Shown piece after piece: positions 51,000 to 60,747 of a stretch of 64,000 bases of DNA. Positions within the stretch are counted from its first letter, which is position 1. Each line of letters starts with the position of its first letter. The notes under the pieces were generated by a model, which did no database searches, was not told the origin of the DNA, and saw nothing but the letters and a program-made list of their open reading frames with translations. Source of the DNA: Montifringilla adamsi (Eukaryota; Chordata; Aves; Passeriformes; Passeridae); assembly GCA_017590115.1 (NCBI GenBank), contig JAGGNK010000003.1, forward strand, positions 496,001 to 560,000, in the 5' to 3' direction. Both the position numbers and the translations under genes were made by a program.

Positions 51000-52440
51000 A
51001 AGGACAAAGAGACATCACACACTAATTACTGTAACAGGCAAAACAGGCTTGATTTGAGAAAGCATCTCTGCTGTTTCTTCTTCCTTAGTGAGGACTCCTT
51101 ATGGTCTTCCCTTCACTGGAAGGGTCTTTCTCATGGGAGACAGTCCTCAATAAGCTTCTCCAACATAAGTCCTCAGGAGCTCTAGTTCTTCATGAACTGC
51201 TCCAGTGTGCATCTTTTCCACTGGGTCAGTCCTTCAGGAACAGGCTGCTCCAGTGGGTTCACAAGTTGACTTGGATTGCAAATGCAAGATATGGCCAGGG
51301 GAGTGTATTCCATTACCATCTTTTAGAGGTGGGACAGTTATCCTCTGTTAATTGGGCCACCTGTTAAAACTAGGTGGGGCAGTTTTCTTTATCTCTTCCA
51401 GGATCCATCCTCCCTCAGGGGAGACATCTTCTGTTAATGGGCCATTGAGTGTCACTGCATGACTGATAAAATTACATTATCCCATTGTGAGGTGTTCTGC
51501 CCAGGGGGAGGAGCCAAGTGTTCCTACCTAGATATAGTCTGAGATTTGGAGCACCATAAGCAGCTTTTTTCCCCACTGGATTCCCAGAAGAGCACCTTTC
51601 TCTTCCACTGGATTCCCAGAGGAAGACCAGGTCCATCTACACCACCGCTGGACCTTCAGAGGAAAACTACACCCTTTTACAGGATCACTGCTCCAACAGA
51701 ACCACATGTGTCACTCGAGGAGGACTGCAGTCACTATTTAATCAGACTGCTACCAACACCCTGACCCACAGGGTGTCAGGTCATATTCTGACTCTTGTCA
51801 GTGTTGTTTTGTATTACTGCATTTTTATTTTAATTTTTCCTGATAAAGAGCTGTTATTCCTGCTCACATATCTTTGCCTGAGTGCCCCTTAATTATAATC
51901 ATTCAGAGGGAGGGGGTTTACATTTTCCATTTCAAGGGAGGCTCCTGCCTTCCTTAGCAGACACCTGTCTTCCAAACCAAAACACAAGTCCTTCCAGCAA
52001 AGGGGCTCCAGCATTGGCTCCTTTCTCTGTAGGTCCATTGGCCTTGCTAGGAGCCTTCTCCGGTGCAGGTTTTCCACAGGGTCACAGCCTCCTTTGGTCA
52101 CACCCCTACTCTGCTGTGCACCTCCATGGACTGTGGGGCAGCTGTCTGTCTCATCATGTTCTTCATCACAGGATAGAGGGAAATCTCTGCACCAGTGTCA
52201 GGAGCAGGCAGAGCCTTTTATTTCTTCACAGACCTTGGTTTCTGCAGAGCAGTTTCTCTCTCAGATTTTCATTCCTCTCCCTAGCTGCAATTGCTATTGC
52301 AGTTTTTTCCCCTTGAATACATTATCTCAGAGGCAGCATGATTATCACTGACAGGCTTGACCTTGGTCAGTGGCAGGAGCCAGGTGGCATTTAGGCCCAT
52401 TGCATAGCTATAGAGCCTCCACACCTGGCTCAGGCACATG
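51000..52440. mobile_element. Old GC-richer dispersed repeat with diverged ~55-60 bp internal units, split by an LTR
   Basis: Two halves (to 51266 and from 51985) carry related blocks such as CTGCTCCAGTG, AGTCCTTC and CACAGGGTCACA, spaced about 55-60 bp. Joining the halves across the LTR restores a continuous block. I recognise the type as a common avian dispersed repeat, probably a non-coding part of an ERV, but cannot name it. Outer limits are approximate. Frames of 70-144 codons across it are not genes. Confidence 0.5.
51267..51984 (+). mobile_element. Solo retroviral LTR, family C (718 bp), nested
   Basis: Starts TGACTTGG and ends CCAAAACA, flanked on both sides by CAAGT (51262-51266 and 51985-51989), a 5-bp target-site duplication typical of class III (ERVL-like) elements. 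The host repeat reads continuously when the insert and one CAAGT are removed. Inside, a 25-bp tandem unit with ACTGGATTCCCAGA occurs twice (about 51577 and 51609) and a decayed TATA lies in CTAGATATAGTC (51530). No internal viral genes adjoin it, so it is a recombined solo LTR. Confidence 0.85.
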
Positions 52441-52811
52441 GTCATGTTTAAAAACATGGGATGGTCACTGCCTTTGTAAAGATTATGAGAAAATGCAAGA
52501 TTATGAAATCCAAATGACCTAGGAGTCATTGAGCTACAAAATAAAGTAGGCCAGTAACTATACTGGGAGCCTAGGAGCAAAACATGTTACACAGTTTTTC
52601 TGATGAATTTTAACCATATCCTGCCAGAAGAACTTGGCATTCGGCTTGGGTTGCAGTGGTACTGAGGAACATGCTCTCATTACACTTCTGCATCCCCTCT
52701 TGTCATGTTTATCTCTCCTTCTTACTAGCAGTTTGCAGAGAAATGTGGTATTTGTGGCTGTATGAAGTCCCTTGTGCAAAATGTGTATTTTTGTTGCAGG
52801 ATCTTTCTAAC

Positions 52812-53312
52812 ATGACATTGGCTCCATTGGTCAGAGTGTGGTGCTAATAATGCCAAGATAGTGGGTATGATCCTCGTATGGGCCATTAGCTTAAGAGTTG
52901 GTGTCACTGTTTAGTAAGAAATGACAAAGAGTCAATCAGAAAGCTGAGTGGCATAAGTGTGCATCTTACTCGGAACCGCTTCTTTTATACACTGATCTGA
53001 TACAGGTGAACCTGACTGGTCATTTAATCAACACATTTCACCTGAATGGCAAATTAACAAGATGGCCATTTGTAAACAATCTTATGACAATAACAAGAAA
53101 ACAGATATTAGGAAAACAACACCTGCAGGTTGTTTTTAATAATTAGATATCATTGTTTATCTCCAACTCCCTAAAATCTCCCAGGCCGATTCTGGGAAAA
53201 CTTATCAAGTTTTCATGCTCCCTGACCAGGCTGTCACATTCACAAGTTGGAGTCAATTATTCTTCTGTGTTCCCTCCAACTCACACTATTCTATCATTTC
53301 TGTGATCCAGCA
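52812..53312 (+). mobile_element. tRNA-Ile-derived SINE with CR1-like tail (TguSINE1-like), interrupted
   Basis: The head (52812-52886) follows tRNA-Ile(AAU) almost throughout: A-box-like GGCTCCATTGGTCAGAG, anticodon loop CTAATAA, B-box-like GGGTATGATCC and 3' stem ATGGGCC. After TTAGCTTAAGAGTTGG it is broken by an LTR and resumes at 53251 with a CR1-type 3' end (TTCCCTCCAACTCACAC, then CTATCATTTCTGTGAT). Fusion of a tRNA-Ile head to a CR1 tail describes the passerine SINE TguSINE1 (family knowledge, not searched). It would be mobilised by CR1 reverse transcriptase. The acceptor stem no longer pairs, so it is not a working tRNA gene. Confidence 0.85.
52902..53244 (-). mobile_element. Solo ERVK-like LTR (343 bp) inside the SINE
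   Basis: Starts TG and ends CA on either strand, and is flanked by AGTTGG at 52896-52901 and 53245-53250, the 6-bp duplication typical of class II (betaretrovirus-like, ERVK) integrases. On the minus strand a TATA box (GTATAAAAG, 52982-52990) lies about 80 bp before the 3' end, leaving a short R-U5. Removing the LTR and one AGTTGG restores a continuous SINE. With SINE on both sides it cannot be the partner LTR of the pol fragment at 55-56.6 kb. Confidence 0.9.
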
Positions 53313-54034
53313 AAAACACTAGAAGATTTAAATATTTGAAATGAAGTTTTCCAATAAACTAAGAATTTTTTCCTAATACTTTCTTTTGGTTTATCAAAAG
53401 TTGCACTTTAGTAATATATTTCAAAATGGTAAGGTATATACTGTGATTTTTATATCTAGAAATAAAGTTATTCTTTTTACTAAGCAAGGGTTGTTGGAGA
53501 GCTGAGATCTTTTATTAGACTAATTTGTAGTCTGGAAAAAGAACAGACCAGCATTCAGTACACCAGCTCTTCCTTAGCTTGGTTTCCAACCTATATTAGA
53601 GCAGTATTTTTAGAAATAAAATGACTGAAGCAAGATGAGTTCTGTTTCAGGCTATCTCTTTTACCTTATCTTTCTGAGCTAAGCTAATAAGCACATCTAA
53701 CCTGCCTTAGTGAGATAAGCACTTCAGCAACAAGAGAGATTGAAATACAGATGGTATAGCCTTGCTTCTCACTTTATTCCTGTTCCCTTAAACAAAGTGG
53801 AAGCAACACCTCTCTCATTTTTGCTGGTGTGCTGTTAAAAGATGAGGACATGGGCACTTTTTCACTCAGGAGCTGTGTGGGGGGTCGTTTACATGGCATG
53901 CAGAGATATGCAGAGTACTCACTACTTCAAGTCAGCCTTCATGCCCAGACCAAAACCAAAATTTCAGGAGGAGTGACAGCAGGTGTGAAGGTGCTAAAAC
54001 ACAACAGGACAGTGCAAGGTGGTCTACTGATTGT
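53313..54034. other. Intergenic, nothing recognised
   Basis: AT-rich flank between the SINE and a CR1 fragment. Confidence 0.5.
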
Positions 54035-54185
54035 TTTAAGAATGTTTAGTGTCAGATCCTTTTCCATTCACAGGGCAAAATTTCTTCTTAATATCCAATC
54101 TAAACCTACCCTATGTCAATTTGAAGCCTATCCATACATGCCTATGTCAAAAGACCCTTTTTCCTTATTCCAGCAAATTAGAATT
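54035..54185 (-). mobile_element. CR1 LINE fragment, minus strand
   Basis: Plus strand reads AATTTCTTCTTAATATCCAATC and TAAACCTACC, the reverse complement of the CR1 block found forward at 2.46 kb. Both ends are decayed. Confidence 0.8.
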
Positions 54186-55052
54186 CAGACACTGAGTGTT
54201 TGTTGGCTACCAACCAACCCATGGGACAGAAGCTGAAAACATATCACAATTATGCCGTGATGGCATTCTGTTTGTATGACTTGAATGTCTATGGGCACGT
54301 GTCAGATCTGTTGGGGACAATTTGCAAGGCAAGGCTACTCCTCTGCTGCATTCATAGCAAATGTCTGGCAGATGACAGCACTTCATCAGTGCTTTCCACA
54401 CAGGAGGCAGCCCCTGGCAGTGTGCTGGGTGTTCATGGGGTTCAGGCATCACTGTGCAGTGATGCACAGTTTGGTCCACAGAAGGGACTTTTGCATGCTG
54501 TATGCGTGCTGTATACATGTATATGTTTGTAGGCTATGGTAGTTGACAAAATTACTTCTGGGTTCCTCTCAGGTGTTCTGTTTTTAAAAAGCAAGAGACC
54601 AGCCTTTATAGTACTTTGGAGGGTTTCATAGGGTTGCTTTTTTGTTTTATTTTTTGGGGTATTTTTTGCATTTTTTGCATATGTGTGGGATTCTTTTCAT
54701 ATAAGGATCATATAACAATAGGAGAGGGTCTAGGCAGACAAGTAAAATTGCAACAAATGTCATTAGTGCAGCAATATTTGTATAATTCCATTTGTGTGAT
54801 AAAATATGTGTGCAACTCATCTTTTCTTGAAACCTGATATGCCAGAAAATGCCTTTTATTTTATTTTTTTCCCACCAACCTGTCTAAAATGTTCTTCTTT
54901 CCAGGTTTTAGATCCAAAGCAAGCAGATTCGTTTCCCTGCTGCATCAACTCAGCAGTTATGCATCAGCAAGAAAAGGCTTCTCTCTGTCTTCAGAATGGT
55001 TTGTGGGCTACCACAGATAGCTGGGGATGCAGAGTAACATTGCTTAGTAGTC
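54186..55052. other. Unassigned stretch downstream of the pol fragment
   Basis: Could hold further decayed retroviral sequence. A minus frame at 54207-54518 has several Cys and His residues, but no integrase motif could be shown. Confidence 0.35.
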
Positions 55053-55079
55053 TCATTCACAGATGTTTGCTTCCCCATA

Positions 55080-55760
55080 CATGCTGTGTTTGAACATAGC
55101 AGAGATGCCTGGATTCAATTTTGGAACCAGGCATTTAAAAGAAACGTAGTTAGAGTTTCTCTCTGCTTTTCCAGGGAGCAGACTGCTGAATTGGTGTACA
55201 GAAAGTCCTGCCTGGGTTACAGCAGCAACAAAAAGGGCTAAGGCTTCTTCCATAACCTCTTGTCTTTCTGCTGCTACAAGGACATTATCCACATAAATAG
55301 GAGGACTTCAGTCATTTTCTGATGAATGGGACTGAGGACCCTTGCAATAAGCCACTGAAAAACAGTAGGGCCATTTTCAATCCTTGTGGGAGGACAACTC
55401 AGTGATATCTTTGCAAGGGTGCTTGCATATTGGTGCGTGGGACAGAAAAGGCAAATTTAGGAGCATCATCTGGATGCAAAGGAATGTCAAAAAAGCAGTC
55501 CTTTAGGTCTGTCAAATGCCAATCTCAAGGGATCATGATAGGAGATGGGAGACTAGGCTGGTCTTGGCTGGAGGTCTTGGAGCAAGTGTCACTTGCCAGT
55601 TTGTTTTTTAGTAACAAACATGGGCAAATTCCAAGGACTGGTGGAGGGGACTAAATTCCCCTTTTGAAGATGTTCTTGGACAGGTTTAGTAAGAGTGCAT
55701 GCCTTAGGTAGTGGTAGGGTCCATTGATCCACCCAGACTGGTGTATCAGTTTTCCAGTCA
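55080..55760 (-). pseudogene. Retroviral reverse transcriptase remnant (pol)
   Basis: Ordered motifs are VWVDQWTLPLP (55738 on), TSPWNLPMFV, DLKDCFF with PLHPDDAPKFAFSVP (55509 on) and YVDNVLVA (55295 on). They lie in three frames, so at least two frameshifts separate them, and TGA at 55591-55589 interrupts the segment after TKKQTGK. The catalytic YxDD box reads YVDN: the second Asp is Asn. Any one of these would inactivate it. Confidence 0.9.
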
Positions 55761-55903
55761 ATTTCAGGGTGTCATGCACCGCAATGACCCCTCTCAAAAA
55801 TCGGACTGAATTTTGAAACCCATTGAGAAAGTACATCTCATCCCCATAACACCATGGGTAGAGGCAAAACAAATGGCTTTATAGAAGCTATGTGGCCTTC
55901 TGG

Positions 55904-56122
55904 TCACATCACCTGAATTAGATGGTGACTTTGATAACTGCGACTGCTTTCCCAGTCCCAGTGAGGGCTTGGGGTACCTCTATGAGGACCCAGGTGGTAG
56001 GCCATTTGGCTTGAGGGATAAGTCACATCAGCTCCAGTATCTAAAATAGTGGTGAGTGTTATCTGTTGTCCCCGTAATGACAGGGTACATTTATGGGCAG
56101 GACAGAAATTGTTTGTACCCAT
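55904..56122 (-). pseudogene. Retroviral aspartic protease remnant
   Basis: Carries the active-site motif LDTGAD (DTG codons at 56041-56033) after the strand TLSLRGQQITLTTI. The catalytic triad survives, but the C-terminal half after about residue 45 is not recognisable and the flap motif is not seen. The frame is closed before the reverse transcriptase. Confidence 0.85.
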
Positions 56123-56149
56123 ATTTGTGGGGTTCCTGTAGAGCCAAAT

Positions 56150-56470
56150 CCTCCCAGTCTTTTTTTGTATTTTCTACAGGGGAAGGCAAAATGTGTGGGA
56201 AAGGAATCAGTTGTGTGATAGGGGTCCTTTGAGGGACAGTACAAGGTGGAAAAGAGGTCCAAGCCATAATCTTAATTTCATCATTAGAGTCTGAGTTTAT
56301 GACCCTGGGGAGAACAAAAAGTCCTGAAAGGGTATCTGAAGATATCGCCAGCAGTAAAGCACATTTCTGGGGCCCTGGTGGTCCAAAAATTGCTGTAGGG
56401 AGTAAGTGAACAGGAGAATCGAGCAATGTGACTGTGACAGAGGTTGCCTGGTTCAGTCCAGCACTGCCTG
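56150..56470 (-). pseudogene. Retroviral dUTPase-like domain (pro region)
   Basis: The 56594-56091 frame contains HLLPTAIFGPPG and GLFVLPRVINSDSNDEIKIM, which match trimeric dUTPase motifs, including the V-I-x-S-D segment that places the catalytic Asp. In betaretroviruses the domain is part of the gag-pro product and limits dUTP misincorporation. The key Tyr that normally follows the Asp is not present. Frame differs from both the zinc knuckle and the protease. Confidence 0.75.
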
Positions 56471-56580
56471 TTGTTGCTGGGGGTCTGTGGTGGTGGCATT
56501 TGTGTCTGCCTGCAGTGCCGTCCCGTGCTCCGATTCCAGTTTCCCTGGATCGGCTGACCTTCAGTATCATACTTAGAGAG

Positions 56581-56622
56581 ACATTGGTTAGCAAAGTGAC
56601 AAACTTTATGGCATCGTGAGCA
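56581..56622 (-). pseudogene. Retroviral nucleocapsid CCHC zinc knuckle (gag remnant)
   Basis: Fourteen codons fit C-X2-C-X4-H-X4-C exactly (CSRCHKVCHFANQC). Zinc knuckles package viral RNA. The residue before the His is Cys where Gly is usual in this family, so the fold may already be disturbed. Gag sequence 5' of this (above about 56690) is not recognisable. Confidence 0.85.
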
Positions 56623-56650
56623 CACAGCTGGGGCTTTAGGCTTAGTTTCT

Positions 56651-57904
56651 TCCAGTTAGCAATTGTGGCTTAATTGAGTGAGTCTGAGAAAATTCTAGAG
56701 TTTTTCTTATCTACCAGCATTTTTTTTTTTTTTTTCCTCTTTTTAATCTGAAGGAAATTTCTTATGTGCATGACAATAATATCCACCAAGAATAGATTCT
56801 GGCATGTGTATCTGAGTAAGACCATTAAATAACCAAAATAAAACATGTTTGCTATTACTGCAAGTAATAGGGAGAAAGAGCAACTGTCTTTAAAGAGAAA
56901 AAAACATTAATATGTTTTTTGACTATATATTAAAATAATTACATTCTTGTTATTAAGGGAGAGCAGTTAAAACAGATGATAGTATTTCTCTAAGTCCCAA
57001 TGCAAGCACTTATAGTGCTGAAATTACAAAACAGTGGAAAAAGAAGCATGTAAATTGGTCTTAGCTCATGGTGATTTGTGTTATTAATTTAATTACATTT
57101 TAGCAAATACTTAGAGGAGAATGACAGAAGAAGAAAATTAATGAGGACATGGTGAAAATGGGACACTGTGAAAAGCAATTCATAGGATCTGTGCTAATAC
57201 TTATAATTTCCAGGCCACATTCATCCAATGGTGTGCTGTATTAAACTGTTGAATTTATTGTTGAAACAATAAATTGTTTCACTGAGGTCATTCATATTGA
57301 GGCAATCTGATAATATTGCTGAAACTGTCAGCTTTCATTTCAGATACTTATAAATTTTGAGTAGGCCTTGAGTTGAGTGATTTTTTTTTAACATGTCCAT
57401 TGGCTGTAAGAAAGGAAGGCAACAATTAAGTGATTTTGAATATTGTATGAAGCCACAGTTTCATGCATTAGTTGGGATTTATTGCCATCTGGTGGTTATT
57501 GTGTATATTTCAGACAGTGCAGATATATCCTTATTTTATGTACTAGTATTCATATGATTTCAAAATGATGGCATAAAATCAGCAGCTGTACAAAAAGTAT
57601 TGAGTAAATTTTAAAATATTCTGATATTACTTATATAATATGATCTATAAAAATATCCTCTCTTAACACATAGGATTTAGGTGCTACAAGATAAGGACAC
57701 ACATAAACAAAGGCAGCATGAAAGTCCTGTTCATAGTCATAAAATACAAAGTGCAGCTTCGGATATTTACAGTTCTCTAGAAGTGTAGCATAAGAGCCAA
57801 AAGTAATTTTCACTGATCATAAAGTTATAGAAGGTAATTGAAATCTTGTGGTGCTCTTTGAATTAGTTTTGTTTGTTTGTTTGTTTGTTTGTTTTTTAAT
57901 ATGA
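56651..57904. other. Intergenic, nothing recognised
   Basis: AT-rich. A poly(T) run at 56722-56736 lies just above the viral fragment; hairpins at 57252-57280 are described in the findings. Confidence 0.5.
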
Positions 57905-57980
57905 GGATACTGGATCTGGTTAATGGTTGTACTTGATGATCTTAGAGGATTTGTGAACTTAATGAATCTATGATTATATA
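57905..57980 (+). mobile_element. CR1 LINE terminal fragment
   Basis: Reads TTAATGGTTGTACTTGATGATC, TTAGAGG and ends AATCTATGATTAT, the CR1 3' end. A short TTTG run (57868-57891) precedes it. Confidence 0.8.
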
Positions 57981-58927
57981 CGGTATATTATTCCTAAAAT
58001 TCTATTGGTGTTTCTACTACAACGTGTGTTTACTATCCTGTCTCCTGCACTTAAGTGCTATAAACAGATGCAATTTTTAAAATCTCATTGATACATTTGT
58101 TTCTTTTACCATACCCATTAGTTTTATACATTGTGGTACTTCCATCAAAAGTGTAAGTTTCAGTGTAACTAAAGGTATCACCTTGAGATTTCAGTTTCAT
58201 TCTTCATAGGCAAAAATAAGTAACCCATATGTAATGTTTGCGATTTTTTTGGTGGTTTGTTAAATGCAATCATTGACAGCTTCTTTGTAGTCCACCTTAT
58301 TTACTCCATGTGTTTGTAAGAGAAATCCTTCAGGAAAATGTTTAAATCATCATGATGATATTGTTTTATGCAAGTGTATTTTAGACAGGGGAAGGAAAAT
58401 AAGACAGAATAAGAAAAATAAGCCAGAAAACAATTGCACCCATTTCTATTGACAGAAACTTTTGGATGAAAATTTAACATGATCCTTTGTTCAACAAAAA
58501 AACTAAACATCCTAACAGTAGGAAGATAACAAAAGGGGAAGACCCTTCTCAAAGTGACAAATCTAAAAGTATGTTTACAGATTTATATGTTATTTTAATT
58601 CCCCATACCTGTCCTATGACATGCATCTGTATTTGAACAGTAGGAAATAAATGGAAGGTAATTTCCTTTTGAGTTACAGTGCTGATGCCATGTCTATCAT
58701 CCTTGTGCTCTTGCTTTGGCTTGTGATGCATTTTTATTGGGTTTTTATCTCCCAGCTCTGGCACTGAGGTTATTGTCTGCCAGGTTTTCCTTCATGCAAA
58801 CTTCCATCTTTATTTCTGCTGCTGTCTGAACTCTTTGGTGCTGTGAGCCTGAGTAGCTGTAGTCTTTCGGGTTTGTCTTCCTGACTGTCATGCATCTTCA
58901 GTCTATACTGGAATAAAAGGAATGCTA
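57981..58927. other. Intergenic, nothing recognised
   Basis: No gene or repeat could be supported. Confidence 0.5.
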
Positions 58928-59027
58928 TAGAAGCAGCAGCCTGCTGCAGCCATCCCGATCTTGATGAGAGCTCTGTGTAGAAGCAGCAGCCTGTCATGTT
59001 TATCTCTACTTTGATAAAAGCTCTCTG
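58928..59027 (+). repeat. Two-copy 50-bp tandem duplication
   Basis: Units 58928-58977 and 58978-59027 both begin TAGAAGCAGCAGCCTG and end with TTGATRARAGCTCTSTG. The middle has diverged, so the duplication is old. No gene is associated. Confidence 0.8.
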
Positions 59028-60672
59028 TTCTCTTGGGAAAGGTGCATACCAAAGGATTGACTCCAGCCATAAATACCATGTGTGAATGTTTTCCTTTACC
59101 TGGAACGCTGGGCTGTGGCATGTTTGAGTGAATGACTGATAAGGGCAGAAACATCTGCTCTGCTGGTACCTGGTGTTGTGTCTGTTTTGTCTTTAATAAA
59201 GTAATAAAGATGGAACCTGCTAGAAGAAGCAGCGTTCCCTGTTTTTTTCCAAGTTGCTGCATATCTGATGCTGTTATTAAATCAAAATCTTTAAAACCAT
59301 GTGTCTTGGTGTTTCCTAATAGTTTATTACCAGAACAGTGAAAGATTTGAAATATTTTGTGACAGGCCTTTTCCTGCTAATTTTTTTAAGCATACACCTT
59401 CCTATCACACTGCCAGCAAACATGCTATCTTCTTCTCTGCTATGAATTTCCCTTTATGCTTCTCATTCTAGTCATAAAGATGGGGTTAAAGAGAGTGTCT
59501 GCATCTCTCTAAATGTAGAAAAAATGACTGTTTTAAAGCCCAGCCTTTCACTCCTGCATTTTTTACAGAAGGTTCTGCCCTTGTAACCTCTAAGAGCAGC
59601 ACCTTCAGCACCATCTCAGCTGTGTTGGGAACTTGGTGGTAGCTAGATGTAGGACCATTGCTAGGATTGCCTCTCCCAGCTGGATTCCACTCAACTCTGC
59701 CTCCCCCACCATGGCAGAGGTTGACTGGCACCTCAGAACTTATCTGTATAGCTCATTGCGGGCCTTGTTCATCCTTAAAAAAGATCTCTTTTTATTGCCT
59801 GATGAAATGCTTCTGGGCTCCTATGCTTTTTACTTTTGGAGAAAACAATAGGGTTATTGGTAATTATGGTTCTTTTGTGTTAATACTAGGGATAAACACA
59901 AAAGAACCTTTTTCTGTTAAAAACAAATAAATGTACAAAATGCCTTTGCATTTCAGCTCTTACCTGGAATGTTCCCTAACCAAAACCAGGAGCATGAATA
60001 CCTGTTATGTCAGGCTCTATGTTTCTGTGTCCAGGTTCTGCCCACAAGAGGAATGAGTCACTTCAATAACTCATGGGGGAGAGAATAAAAAGGAGTAGTA
60101 TGAGATAAAAAATTCTCAGAGCAGATAGCCCAAAGTACAATTATGACACATTACATATGTATTTGAACTGATGCTGAAAGTGACACATTAAGTTAATTGG
60201 TCCATCACTGGGTATTGGCAGTATAAGTAATTAATTAAATGTTAAAATAATAATTAATGTGTTGGACCTTAATAAATGGGTAGTTGTGTATCTCCCAGCT
60301 TGACTCTGTAGATCTATGGTAGTGCCATTTACCAGCACAATGGGGGCTAAACCAGTACCCTCTTTCATCATGGTGAAGAACAAGACTTTCATGCTGCTGT
60401 AGCCTTCAATACCTGGATGCCATGCTGCTCCTCAGCAGAGGAGCTGGCTCAGTCACCATCGGCCAGCTGGTAGAGCATCTATAGGAGCATTAGTGCTAGC
60501 AGACACATTTTGAACAAAATATGGTAAGACCTTGCTTTCTATTTGATAGTGAGCTTCTTAGGAGTTTTAGCCAGGGGAACAAAGATGGGTATATGGATTA
60601 ATTCATAATGCTCAGGTTTGGGGGTTTTTAATTCCTGAAGACTAGAGAGATACACTGGGATATATGGGAGAC
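59028..60672. other. Intergenic, one strong hairpin
   Basis: Apart from the inverted repeat at 59868-59908, no recognised element. Confidence 0.5.
59868..59908. repeat. Perfect 14-bp inverted repeat, 13-nt loop
   Basis: GGTTCTTTTGTGTT (59868-59881) and its exact reverse complement (59895-59908). No T run follows that would make it a polymerase III terminator, and it is too short for a typical microRNA precursor. Confidence 0.9.
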
Positions 60673-60686
60673 ATAGATAGATAGGT

Positions 60687-60733
<47 letters not shown>

Positions 60734-60747
60734 GATAGATAGATAGA
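60673..60747. repeat. GATA tetranucleotide microsatellite
   Basis: About 75 bp of GATA units with two GTGATA/GATGATA interruptions. It is likely polymorphic in length. Confidence 0.97.

Larger units (their letters stand above)
55053..56650 (-). mobile_element. Betaretrovirus-like endogenous retrovirus fragment (gag end, pro, pol start)
   Basis: On the minus strand the order is nucleocapsid zinc knuckle, dUTPase-like domain, aspartic protease, reverse transcriptase. A dUTPase between NC and protease is the class II (betaretrovirus/ERVK) layout. Different parts lie in different frames and stops occur, so it is an old, inactive copy. No LTR, primer-binding site, integrase, RNase H or env was recognised next to it, so it is truncated or rearranged. 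The four domains are given separately. Confidence 0.92.

Noticed and set aside
52812..52886. Functional tRNA-Ile gene
   Set aside because: The 5' acceptor strand does not pair with the kept 3' strand, several conserved positions differ, and a CR1-like tail follows after the LTR: it is the head of a SINE.
52812..53244. Retained tRNA primer joined to an LTR during reverse transcription
   Set aside because: At first the tRNA next to the LTR end looked like this, but AGTTGG on both sides and the CR1-type tail beyond 53250 show an LTR inserted in a tRNA-derived SINE.
54207..54518. Cys/His-containing minus frame as a retroviral integrase zinc domain
   Set aside because: HHCC spacing does not fit and no catalytic-core motif follows.
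52902..56650. LTR at 52.9-53.2 kb as the 3' LTR of the gag-pro-pol fragment
   Set aside because: Both are minus-strand and class II, but the LTR has SINE sequence and a target duplication on both sides, so it is a solo LTR from a separate insertion.
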